Shown piece by piece: positions 41,678-50,395 of a DNA stretch of 64,000 bases. The stretch's first letter is position 1, and every line of letters begins with the position of its first letter. Below the pieces are notes generated by a model that had not been told where the DNA came from, did no database searches, and saw nothing but the letters and a program-made list of their open reading frames with translations. The position numbers and the translations under genes are program-made. The DNA is from Nitrospiraceae bacterium (lineage in GTDB: Bacteria; Nitrospirota; Nitrospiria; Nitrospirales; Nitrospiraceae), in NCBI GenBank assembly GCA_919902505.1, contig CAKKRE010000030.1, positions 1-64,000 of the forward strand, read 5' to 3'.

Positions 41678-43990
41678 TTACTTGATGGCGACGGCTTTGA
41701 CTTCTTTGTAGGTCGTGTGGCCTTGCAGCACCTTCTGGATCCCGTCCTGGACCAGGGTGGTCATACCTTCCGCCATCCCGGCTTTGAGCATTTCATCGGT
41801 TTTGGCTTTGTTTTGAATCAGCTTCTTCATTTGGTCTGTGCCGAGGAGCAGCTCGTGTAGCGCCACGCGGCCTTTCAGTCCCGTCCGATTACAGGTGTCG
41901 CAGCCCTTGCCCCGATAGAGCCGGAAGTTGGCGTCGAATGTAACGCCCAACGTGTCCCAGTAGTCAGGCCCATATGCCAGTCGCAGTTCTTCGTACTCTT
42001 CCTTCGACGGCGGATACGTTTCCTTGCAGTCTTTGCAAATCCGTCGTGCCAAACGCTGGGCGAGTACTCCCAGCATGGCGTCGGCGAAACTGAACGAGTC
42101 GCACCCCATGTCCAGGAGACGGGTGATGGTTTCCACCGCGCTGTTGGTGTGTAAGGTGCTGAGGACCAAGTGACCGGTCAGCGAGGCCTCGATGCCCGTG
42201 TCCGCAGTTTCTTTGTCCCGCATTTCTCCGACCATGATGACATCCGGATCGGCCCGGAGAAACGCGCGCATCGCGGCAGCGAACGTGAAGCCGATCTTGG
42301 AATGCACTTGCACCTGACGAAGTCCGTACTGTGTGATTTCGACGGGGTCTTCTGCCGTCCAGATCTTGATGTCCGGTGTATTGATGTAGCCGAGCACGGA
42401 GTGCAGCGTGGTGGTTTTTCCTGAGCCGGTCGGTCCGACGCAGAGAATAATGCCGTACGGCTTCTCCGCGATACTCTTGATCTCGCGCAGGTTCCGCTCC
42501 GAGAATCCCATCTTGTCGACCGGCAACGGTTCGCTCGCAGCCAGAATACGCATGACCACGTCTTCGTTGTAGCCGGCGGTCGGAATGGTCGCGACACGCA
42601 ACTCGATTTCCTTGTTCTCGCCGATCTTAAATTTAATCTTTCCGTCCTGCGGTTTTCGCCGTTCGGCAATGTCGAGACTCGCCATGATTTTGAGCCGGGA
42701 GACGATGGCGCGGCGATAGCTCGGTGGAATTTTCATGTACTCGAAGCAGTCGCCGTCGACCCGGAACCGCACGAGGGTATCGCGCTTTTCACCATAGGGT
42801 TCGATGTGAATATCGGAGGTGCCTTGCCGGAAGGCGTCGGCGATGATCTGGTTGGCCAGACGCACGATGGCGTTGTCGTTTTCGTCGAGTCCCGCGCTGG
42901 ATGCGTCTTCCTGAGCCTCAAGTTGGGATTCGTTCACCAGTTCGCCGAGAATGTCGGACACATTCTCGTTCATCTTGTTGGTGATGTCCGGAGTCCCGGT
43001 CGTGCTGGCAAGGAACAGGGAGATATCGCGACGGAGACTGGCGGCAAAACGGATATTCAGGCCGGGGAAGGTGCGTTTGATGTCCTGGACGCGATCCAGA
43101 TCCCCTGGATCGTCGGTTAGGATTTCAATCGCGGCGCGGTCCCGCTTGAGCGGCATCCAATGATTTTTCTTCAAGTAGTCGACATTGAGGTTCTTGAGCA
43201 GTTCGATATCGACGATCGTCCGCTCGTTGTATTCGATGTAGGGGCATTTGTGAAAATTGGCGAGCGACTTGCCGAGTTCCGCTTTGGGCACTTTATACTT
43301 TTCGATGAGCAGGGACTCGATGTCGGTGGTCCCTTTTTTTGCCTCTGCGAGCGCATTGTCCAAATCGTTCTGCGAGATCTTTCCGTTGGTCAGCAGATAG
43401 TCGAATTTTGAGGGAGGCTTTTTCGATGTTTTCCGGAGCGCATAGAAGGCCGTGCCTAATGCTTTGGCGATCTCGGCGACACATTCTTCGTCTTTGCGCG
43501 TAAAGCGCCCGCCGCTCTTCTTATTGAGGAGCTGGATGACGCCCATGAGATATTTGTTTTCGGCGACGACGGGATAGGTGAGGACCTGTTTGGTCTTAAA
43601 ACCGGTATTTTTATCGTAGGAGGCATCGTGGGTGAGCGAGGGGTGGATCGCACTCAGTTCAACCGGACTGTAGGCGTCGCCGACGTTCACCGGGCGAAGG
43701 TACTTGGCGCAGAACCCGGCGAGGCTCTGTTCGGTGATCGGGGTGCGGACTTCCTGGACGGTATCGAGATGGGGAATTTTGGAGAAGATCTCTTTCTTTT
43801 CCGAATCCACCACAAAGAGCGTGAGATCTTCCGCGTCGAAACAGCTCAAGATTTCATGACGCAGATCCAGCAAGATCTGGTCCACATCGGACGCTGCGAG
43901 AATTTGCCCGCTGATCCGCTTGACGTTTTCCGCGTTGCCGGATTTGAGAGTTGCGTCGCCTAGACCGGGCAGCGGGGGTTTGGACTGCAT
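41678..43990 (-). CDS. GAF-domain PilB/GspE-type secretion or pilus ATPase
   Basis: The 770-residue protein has a GAF-like domain at residues 30-190 (ILSCFDAEDLTLFVVDSEKK, MGVIQLLNKKSGG), a MshEN-type domain at about 200-340, and a T2SSE ATPase at about 375-765. The ATPase shows GPTGSGKTTT near 518, DPDVIMVGEMRD, TLHTNSA and the zinc pairs CKDC and CDTC near 653 and 698. GAF ahead of a PilB is unusual and suggests control by a small ligand. Start 43990 has TTGGAG 8 nt upstream; an open frame to 44119 adds unrelated sequence. It converges on the TPR lipoprotein gene. Confidence 0.9.
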   Translation of the reverse strand: MQSKPPLPGLGDATLKSGNAENVKRISGQILAASDVDQILLDLRHEILSCFDAEDLTLFVVDSEKKEIFSKIPHLDTVQEVRTPITEQSLAGFCAKYLRPVNVGDAYSPVELSAIHPSLTHDASYDKNTGFKTKQVLTYPVVAENKYLMGVIQLLNKKSGGRFTRKDEECVAEIAKALGTAFYALRKTSKKPPSKFDYLLTNGKISQNDLDNALAEAKKGTTDIESLLIEKYKVPKAELGKSLANFHKCPYIEYNERTIVDIELLKNLNVDYLKKNHWMPLKRDRAAIEILTDDPGDLDRVQDIKRTFPGLNIRFAASLRRDISLFLASTTGTPDITNKMNENVSDILGELVNESQLEAQEDASSAGLDENDNAIVRLANQIIADAFRQGTSDIHIEPYGEKRDTLVRFRVDGDCFEYMKIPPSYRRAIVSRLKIMASLDIAERRKPQDGKIKFKIGENKEIELRVATIPTAGYNEDVVMRILAASEPLPVDKMGFSERNLREIKSIAEKPYGIILCVGPTGSGKTTTLHSVLGYINTPDIKIWTAEDPVEITQYGLRQVQVHSKIGFTFAAAMRAFLRADPDVIMVGEMRDKETADTGIEASLTGHLVLSTLHTNSAVETITRLLDMGCDSFSFADAMLGVLAQRLARRICKDCKETYPPSKEEYEELRLAYGPDYWDTLGVTFDANFRLYRGKGCDTCNRTGLKGRVALHELLLGTDQMKKLIQNKAKTDEMLKAGMAEGMTTLVQDGIQKVLQGHTTYKEVKAVAIK

Positions 43991-44202
43991 CAAGTTGTCT
44001 CCAAAACGCTCGCGCAGAGGGCGGTTGCGGTGTCGACCGGGATCCGAAAGCCTGGCTTCTTCCGTGTGAGTCAGTGTATCGCAACGCGCAGTCAAGGCAA
44101 GCAAAAGACACTTTCCCAAACCGGTTCTTCCGGTCGTGCGAGGACGTATCCGCAGGAGTGAAGTTCTGTCGGGGGAACGAACGATTGAACCGGCTGATGG
44201 AG

Positions 44203-45909
44203 CTAGGAAGCGGCTTTCAGGAATGAAGACAGCAGGGAGACCACTTGGTCGGGAGCGATTTTTTGAGTCTCGCCGGTATGACGAAGTTTGAGCTCGACCT
44301 GACCTTGCGCCAACCCTTTCTCCCCGATGACCAAATGATAGGGTGCGCCGATCAGATCGGCGTCGTTGAACTTGACCCCGGCCCGCTCGTCACGGTCGTC
44401 CCACAAGACCTCAATACCGGCCTCCTGCATGGCGCGGTAGAGGGTCTCGGCTAACTGCGTGACTGGTTGAGACTGGCTGAGCGGCAACAGGGTGACATGG
44501 AAGGGCGCGATGGGAACCGGCCACTTGATGCCTTTCGCATCGTGATTCTGCTCAACCGAAGCCGCAGCGGTTCGGCTCACGCCGATTCCGTAACAGCCCA
44601 TGACCGCCAGCTGTTCCTGTCCCTGCGCATCCAGGAAGGTGGCCTTCATCGCCTGGCTGTACTTCGTGCCCAACATAAAGACATGGCCGACTTCGATGCC
44701 CTTGGCCGTCTTCAGGGTGCCGTCTTTGCGGGGTGAACAATCACCGGCGCGTGCATTGCGGAGATCGGCAAACTGATCCACCTTGAAGTCGCGCTCCCAG
44801 TTGGCGTTTACGAAATGGGTGTCGGCCTGGTTGGCTCCGACGACGAAGTTGGCCATGGCTTTCACGGCCCAGTCACCCATGATGCGGACCTGCTTCAATC
44901 CCACCGGCCCAACGAATCCGACCGGCGCGCCCGTGAGGCCGGGAACCAGCTCGGGTTTCAGCAGCTCAATCTCCGGTACACCCAAGAGGCGTTTGACCTT
45001 GATCTCATTCACATCATGATCGCCGCGGACCAGGACGGCGACCGTCTCTTTGCCTGTGCTGTAGAGCAGCGTCTTGACCAGTTGTCGCGGCTCAATTTTC
45101 AGGAAGGCCGTGACTTCCTCCACGGTTCGTCGGTTCGGGGTTGAGATCGGCGTAAGCGGGCGGTGAGCCGAATTGTCAGCGGTATCCGGAGGGAGGACTT
45201 CGGCACGTTCGACGTTGGCGGCGTAGGTGCCGTCTTCGCTATAGACGATCGTCTCCTCGCCGGTCTCCGCCAACACCATGAACTCATGCGAAGAGGTGCC
45301 TCCGATCAACCCGGTGTCGGCTTCCACAGGACGGAAGGTAAGGCCGCAGCGCGTGAAGATGCGGTTGTACGCGTCGTACATTTTTTGATAATTCAGTCTG
45401 GCTCCGGCTTCATCCCGGTCGAAGCTGTACGCATCTTTCATGATGAATTCGCGGCCGCGCATCAATCCGAAGCGTGGACGGATCTCGTCACGGAATTTGG
45501 TCTGGATCTGATAGAAATTCAACGGCATCTGCCGGTAGGAGCGAACTTCCCGGCGGAAGAGATCGGTGATTACTTCCTCGTGTGTCGGCCCGAGGCAGAA
45601 ATCGCGCTCGTGCCGGTCCTTGAACCGGAGCAACTCCTTGCCATAGAAGTCCCAACGACCGGTTTCCCGCCACAGCTCCGCCGGAGAGGCGACGGGCATG
45701 AGTAGTTCCTGCGCTCCCGCCCGATTCATCTCTTCGCGAACGATGCGCTCGATTTTACGGAGCACTCGCAGGCCCAGCGGGAGATAGGTGTAGATTCCGG
45801 CCGCGACCTTCCGGATCAGGCCGGCGCGCAGCATGAGGCGATGGCTGACCGTTTCAGCCTCGCCTGGATCTTCTCGCAATGTGGGGATAAAGGTTTCGGA
45901 AACGCGCAT
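44203..45909 (-). CDS. proS: Prolyl-tRNA synthetase
   Basis: Charges tRNA-Pro. The 568-residue product is of the bacterial type with an editing insertion: MRVSETFIPTLREDPGEAE, GIYTYLPLGLRVLRKIE (motif 1), FRDEIRPRFGLMRGREFIMK (motif 2), the INS domain at about 230-380, and motif 3 in CYGIGVSRTAAA. The length is normal. It is the last gene of the uppS-cdsA-dxr-rseP-proS run, a common order in bacteria. Confidence 0.96.
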   Translation of the reverse strand: MRVSETFIPTLREDPGEAETVSHRLMLRAGLIRKVAAGIYTYLPLGLRVLRKIERIVREEMNRAGAQELLMPVASPAELWRETGRWDFYGKELLRFKDRHERDFCLGPTHEEVITDLFRREVRSYRQMPLNFYQIQTKFRDEIRPRFGLMRGREFIMKDAYSFDRDEAGARLNYQKMYDAYNRIFTRCGLTFRPVEADTGLIGGTSSHEFMVLAETGEETIVYSEDGTYAANVERAEVLPPDTADNSAHRPLTPISTPNRRTVEEVTAFLKIEPRQLVKTLLYSTGKETVAVLVRGDHDVNEIKVKRLLGVPEIELLKPELVPGLTGAPVGFVGPVGLKQVRIMGDWAVKAMANFVVGANQADTHFVNANWERDFKVDQFADLRNARAGDCSPRKDGTLKTAKGIEVGHVFMLGTKYSQAMKATFLDAQGQEQLAVMGCYGIGVSRTAAASVEQNHDAKGIKWPVPIAPFHVTLLPLSQSQPVTQLAETLYRAMQEAGIEVLWDDRDERAGVKFNDADLIGAPYHLVIGEKGLAQGQVELKLRHTGETQKIAPDQVVSLLSSFLKAAS

Positions 45910-45915
45910 GTGGGT

Positions 45916-47307
45916 TTATGGAGAAATCAGCCGCTCAATATCGTTCCAGAACGCAAAAATCATGATGCCGACCAGGAGAACCAGTCCCACCTGTTGTGCC
46001 AGTTCTCGCTGCCGATCTTCAAGTGGTTTTCTACGAATGGCCTCAATAAAAAAGAACAGGAGGTGCCCGCCGTCGAGAATGGGAATGGGTAGAAGATTCA
46101 GCACGCCCAGGTTGATGCTGAGCATAGCCATCAAGAACACCAGGCTGGAGGTGCCCTGTTCAGCAGCGTCCCCTGCGGTCTTGGCGATCGTGAGCGGTCC
46201 GCCGATGTTCTTGCGGGAAATGTCCCCTGTGATGATTTTGTAGATGCCCACCACCGTCAGTTCGGTCCAACCCCAGGTGGCCTGTGCGCCCAGCCACGGA
46301 GCCTTGAGCGGTTCGTTCGTCTGGAGAATGGTTTGGTTCTGGGCCGAAATGCCGATTTTCCCGACTTCGGCCGGCTTTCCTTCTACGGTGGCCTTTTCGC
46401 CCATCGGGGTCACGGAGAGCGTCTGCGTGGCGCCGCCCCGTTGAATATCAAATTGAAGCGCGCGATTCGGGCTTTCCCGCACGAGGGCGGTCATCTGCGA
46501 CCAGGTGAAGATGTCGTGTCCGTCGATGCGGACGACCCGGTCGCCAGCCGATAGGCCTGCAGCCTGTGCGCGAGACCCCGGGATCACGGCCGTGATGACC
46601 GGCGCCCGCTCTTCAATGCCAAGCTGGAAGATGGTCGTGGCTTTGCCGTTGTCCTGCACGGTCGTTTTGCTTGGGGTGACCAGCACCGTCTTGATCTGCT
46701 CTCCGCGCGTCAGGTCCAACGTGAGTTGTTTCCCGTTGCTTTGGGAGATGTATTTCAGGAGTTCAGCGTTGGTCGAGATCTCTTTCTCATTCACCCGGAT
46801 GACCCGGTCGCCAGGCTTCAGGCCGGCTTGGTCGGCGGGTGATCCAGGGAGTACGGCTTCGACTTCAGGAATGATGTCCTTGAAGCTTGGGACCGGCAGC
46901 GTATAGCCCAGCCCGATATAGGCGGTATAGATCAGATAGGCGAGGATAAAGTTGAAAATCGGCCCGGCCGCCACGATGAGCGTCTTGCCCCACAGCGATT
47001 GATGGACAAACGCCCGTTTCTTGTCTTCCGGCGTCAGGGTTTCGTGCTCGTCTTCGCCGAAGAGCTTGACGTATCCGCCCAGGGGCACGACCGATAACAG
47101 ATACTCCGTTTCCCCGATCTGGCGCCCGAAAATCTTTGGTCCAAACCCGAGTGAAAACTTCAGGACTTTCACCCCGACCCAACGCGCAGCGAGAAAATGT
47201 CCCATTTCGTGAAAGGCGACGAGGACGCCCAGCACCACCAGGAACGGAAGCGCCCAGTGGGTCAGAAGCGACACCACATCAGGAGACCAGGCAAAGGCTG
47301 TTCCCAC
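45916..47307 (-). CDS. rseP: Site-2 membrane metalloprotease RseP (EcfE)
   Basis: Cleaves anti-sigma factors and signal-peptide remnants inside the membrane. The 463-residue product has the zinc site HEMGH at residues 33-37, two PDZ domains (GLKPGDRVIRVNEKEI and GLSAGDRVVRIDGHDI), and the NLLPIPILDGGHL segment with the third zinc ligand. Two PDZ domains match the Escherichia coli layout. The start is GTG 47307 with AAGGAG upstream. It lies 6 nt before proS. Confidence 0.95.
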   Translation of the reverse strand: MGTAFAWSPDVVSLLTHWALPFLVVLGVLVAFHEMGHFLAARWVGVKVLKFSLGFGPKIFGRQIGETEYLLSVVPLGGYVKLFGEDEHETLTPEDKKRAFVHQSLWGKTLIVAAGPIFNFILAYLIYTAYIGLGYTLPVPSFKDIIPEVEAVLPGSPADQAGLKPGDRVIRVNEKEISTNAELLKYISQSNGKQLTLDLTRGEQIKTVLVTPSKTTVQDNGKATTIFQLGIEERAPVITAVIPGSRAQAAGLSAGDRVVRIDGHDIFTWSQMTALVRESPNRALQFDIQRGGATQTLSVTPMGEKATVEGKPAEVGKIGISAQNQTILQTNEPLKAPWLGAQATWGWTELTVVGIYKIITGDISRKNIGGPLTIAKTAGDAAEQGTSSLVFLMAMLSINLGVLNLLPIPILDGGHLLFFFIEAIRRKPLEDRQRELAQQVGLVLLVGIMIFAFWNDIERLISP

Positions 47308-47332
47308 AACAACACTCCTTGGGTTCAGGGTA

Positions 47333-48493
47333 TTACCGCGTCAAGGCATGCACAAGGGACTCGGCTTTGTCGCGAGCCCAGCGATCGGCTTCCAGCGCAT
47401 CATCGAGGGCGTCGATCGGCCGCGGCGCATGAGCCTCCATTGTACTCCGAATAATGTCCGGAATATCGAGAAAACGAATTCCGTTCTGAAGGAACGCTTC
47501 GACGGCCACTTCGTTGGCGGCATTCATCGTGGCCGGCATGGTTCCACCGATCCGCAACGCCTCATACCCGAGCTGCAAACAGGGGAATCGCTCATGGTCG
47601 GGCTTGAAAAACGTCAAGGTACTGATCTCCGTCAGATCGAGCGACGGAAGGTCTAACGGCATCCGTTCAGGATACCGCATGGCATAAGAAATCGGTGTTC
47701 GCATATCCGGAAGGCCCAATTGCGCAATCACCGACCGGTCTCTGTATTCTACCAGAGAGTGGATGATGCTCTCGCGATGCACCAGGACCTCGATCTGCGT
47801 CTCCGGAATATCGAAGAGCCAGCGCGCCTCAATGACTTCCAGCCCTTTGTTCATCAGTGTGGCCGAGTCGATTGTGATCTTGGAGCCCATTTTCCAGTTC
47901 GGGTGCTGCAGGGCGCGCTCAGGATTGACGTCGTGAAGTTGCTCGCGGGAGAAGCCCCAGAGCGGGCCTCCCGAGGCGGTCAGAATGATGCGCTTGACGT
48001 CCTCGCGCCGGTGGCCTTCGAGCGATTGGAAGATGGCGCTATGTTCGCTGTCGATGGGAAAAATGCGGACATGATGCTTCTTGGCCTCCGCCTGCATCAA
48101 AGCGCCGGCCATGACCATCGGCTCTTTATTGGCGAGCGCAATCTGTTTGCCGGCGCGGATAGCCGCCAGCGTCGGCAGCAGCCCTGCGCCGCCGACGATG
48201 GCGGAAATGACCAGTTCAGCTTCCTGCGACCGCGCCACTTCGGCCACGCCTTCGTTGCCCGCAAGGATTTTGACGGGGAGGTCGGCGCATCGATCACGCA
48301 ATCGTGCCGCCGCCGCCTCGTTGGCGAGCGCTGCGAAGGCAGGACGGAACTTGCGGATCTGCGCCTCGAGTTTCTCGTCGTTCGAGCCGGCGGTCAGGCC
48401 GACCACACGAAACTCTTGCGGAAACCGGTCCACGATATCGAGCGTGTTCGTTCCGATCGAGCCGGTCGAACCAAGAATGACGATGTGTTTCAT
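47333..48493 (-). CDS. dxr: 1-Deoxy-D-xylulose 5-phosphate reductoisomerase
   Basis: Second step of the MEP isoprenoid pathway. The 386-residue product has the NADPH site MKHIVILGSTGSIGTNTLDI, the metal-binding part IDSEHSAIFQ, the catalytic loop GGPLWGF and a helical C-terminal domain. Start 48493 is chosen because the family begins directly at this strand; GGAG lies upstream. Isoprenoid supply from here feeds uppS nearby and the hopanoid genes at 55-57 kb. Confidence 0.95.
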   Translation of the reverse strand: MKHIVILGSTGSIGTNTLDIVDRFPQEFRVVGLTAGSNDEKLEAQIRKFRPAFAALANEAAAARLRDRCADLPVKILAGNEGVAEVARSQEAELVISAIVGGAGLLPTLAAIRAGKQIALANKEPMVMAGALMQAEAKKHHVRIFPIDSEHSAIFQSLEGHRREDVKRIILTASGGPLWGFSREQLHDVNPERALQHPNWKMGSKITIDSATLMNKGLEVIEARWLFDIPETQIEVLVHRESIIHSLVEYRDRSVIAQLGLPDMRTPISYAMRYPERMPLDLPSLDLTEISTLTFFKPDHERFPCLQLGYEALRIGGTMPATMNAANEVAVEAFLQNGIRFLDIPDIIRSTMEAHAPRPIDALDDALEADRWARDKAESLVHALTR

Positions 48494-48525
48494 AACGTGC
48501 TCCAGAATGGGCAGACAATCATCTG

Positions 48526-49374
48526 TCACCCGTTGTTGACGATCGTGACATAGTAGTAAAAGGCCGGGCCGGTGAACAAGAGGCTATCCAGGCGATCCAG
48601 CATGCCTCCATGGCCCGGGATCAGGGTCCCTGAGTCTTTGAATCCTGCGTTGCGTTTCATGGCCGATTCCGCCAGGTCGCCGATGAGGCCGGTGATGGTG
48701 AGAATCACCCCGAGCGCCAGGCAATCCACCAGCGAGAAAGCGGGCAGGAACCAGGCGCGCGCGACGACGGCCATCAGGCAGGCGAGGACGAGGCCACCCG
48801 CCAATCCCTCGTAGGTTTTCTTCGGGCTGATGACCGGCGCCAGCGCGTGCCGTCCCATGGACTTTCCCGCCACATAGGCGCCGGTATCACCGGCCCAGGT
48901 GACCAGAAAGACGAAGAAAATAAGCAGGGCGCCGTCGGGCAACCCTCTCGTGAGCACGAGATAGCTGAGCGTGAGACCGAGATAGAGCACGCCCATCATC
49001 AGCACCATGCCGTCCGTGAGTGAGTCGCGCAGCGATTTTCCTGAGAACAGGGGCAGGCACAACGCAATCGCCAGCGTCCCGAGCAGCACCGCCCGGTCGG
49101 TGACGAGCGCCGGCCACTGCGCGCTGCCGATCAAGAGCCCGGTTGCTCCGACGCCCAGCCAGCACCACCATGGCCAAGGGGCCTGTCCCAAATGGAGCCG
49201 ATAAAACTCCCCAGCTGCGAGCATGCCGGCAATCGCGGCCAGGCCGAAGAACGCGATCGCGCCAAGGTCGTGGACGAGGTAATAAAAGATCGGCAGAAAC
49301 ACCGCTGCCGCCAGCACACGGCGCACCGTTTCGGATGAAGATCGCGGCCGAGCGCTGTCCAGTGTGGGTGGCAT
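48526..49374 (-). CDS. cdsA: Phosphatidate cytidylyltransferase
   Basis: Makes CDP-diacylglycerol, the precursor of all phospholipids. The 282-residue integral membrane product has the family signature near the C-terminus: ARAWF, LGVILTITGLIGDLAESAMK followed by RNAGFKDSGTLIPGHGGMLD. I prefer ATG 49374 (GAGAAG just before) over GTG 49410, which lacks a ribosome site. It sits between uppS and dxr. Confidence 0.94.
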   Translation of the reverse strand: MPPTLDSARPRSSSETVRRVLAAAVFLPIFYYLVHDLGAIAFFGLAAIAGMLAAGEFYRLHLGQAPWPWWCWLGVGATGLLIGSAQWPALVTDRAVLLGTLAIALCLPLFSGKSLRDSLTDGMVLMMGVLYLGLTLSYLVLTRGLPDGALLIFFVFLVTWAGDTGAYVAGKSMGRHALAPVISPKKTYEGLAGGLVLACLMAVVARAWFLPAFSLVDCLALGVILTITGLIGDLAESAMKRNAGFKDSGTLIPGHGGMLDRLDSLLFTGPAFYYYVTIVNNG

Positions 49375-49417
49375 AGTCTTCTCGCACTGAAAAGCTCCCG
49401 GTTTCACCACGGAGAGG

Positions 49418-50203
49418 CTAGGAGGAGACGCTGCTGAGCACCCGGCCGAAGCGGCGTTCGCGCCGCTGGTATTCGATCAGCGCGACCAACGTTTCGCGCC
49501 GCCGGAAATCAGGCCAGAGTGTCGGGGTGAAGTACAGTTCCGTATAGGCCAGTTGCCACAACAGGAAATTGCTGATGCGCGTTTCGCCGCTGGTGCGGAT
49601 TAGAAGATCCGGATCGGGCAGGTGATGGGTGTACAGGGCCTGTTGCATGGCCTGTTCATCGATCTGATCCGGTGAAAGCCGGCCGCTCTGCACAGCCCGG
49701 GCGAGTGCTTTCGCGGCATCGACCAGTTCCGCACGGCCACCGTAGCTCAAGGCCACATTGAGGATCAGTTTGTCCAAGTGGGCGGTTTCCTGCTCCGTCG
49801 TGCGGACCCATTGCAAAGCGGAGGGGGGAAGGGCCGTGACCCGGCCGATGGTCTGGAAGCGCACACCTTTTTCAATCAGGCTGGATCGTTCTGTGGACAA
49901 ATAATGTTCCAGTAGGCCCATCAATGCGGTGATTTCCTGGGCGGGCCGGTTCCAGTTTTCCTGCGAAAACGCGTAGATCGTGAGCACCTTGATCCCCAGT
50001 TCCAGAGAAAGAGAGATCAGTTCCCGCACGGACTTGATGCCCTCCTGGTGTCCGGCAATACGCGGGAGGCCCCGTAGCTCGGCCCAGCGGCCGTTGCCGT
50101 CCATAATCACGGCCAGATGTTTCGGCAGCAGGTCCGGTTCGAGTTGCGAGAGCAGATCAGAGTCGGGGGCAGGCTCGATATCGCGTGATCGAGAATCGTT
50201 CAT
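49418..50203 (-). CDS. uppS: Undecaprenyl (isoprenyl) diphosphate synthase
   Basis: Builds the C55 carrier for peptidoglycan and O-antigen. The 261-residue product has the catalytic Asp in HLAVIMDGNGRWAE near residue 34, GHQEGIKSVRE, the FSQENWNRP segment and the end motif RTSGETRISNFLLWQLAYTE. First gene of the minus-strand run to proS. The divergent tldD gene starts 193 nt away. Confidence 0.96.
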   Translation of the reverse strand: MNDSRSRDIEPAPDSDLLSQLEPDLLPKHLAVIMDGNGRWAELRGLPRIAGHQEGIKSVRELISLSLELGIKVLTIYAFSQENWNRPAQEITALMGLLEHYLSTERSSLIEKGVRFQTIGRVTALPPSALQWVRTTEQETAHLDKLILNVALSYGGRAELVDAAKALARAVQSGRLSPDQIDEQAMQQALYTHHLPDPDLLIRTSGETRISNFLLWQLAYTELYFTPTLWPDFRRRETLVALIEYQRRERRFGRVLSSVSS

Positions 50204-50356
50204 GGAACGGCGTGAGCACCTTTTTTTAGACTATGTGGATCTTCGGGGAAGTAAGGCGAGTCTAGCGGTGGGGTCCAGGAAAGTCAAACAGTATTTCCCA
50301 ATTTCGCTGTATTTGCAGATGGTTCGAGCGTCTTTGCATTGCGCCTCCGGAAAAGA

Positions 50357-50375
50357 GTGGGTTATACTCACCCAC
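50357..50375 (+). promoter_or_regulatory. TATACT box inside a palindrome upstream of tldD
   Basis: GTGGGT (50357-50362) and ACCCAC (50370-50375) are inverted around TATACTC. TATACT matches a -10 box about 28 nt before the tldD start, so the palindrome could be an operator over the promoter. A good -35 box at 17-bp spacing is not seen. Confidence 0.4.
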
Positions 50376-50395
50376 CGTACGAGAGGAGCACATGC

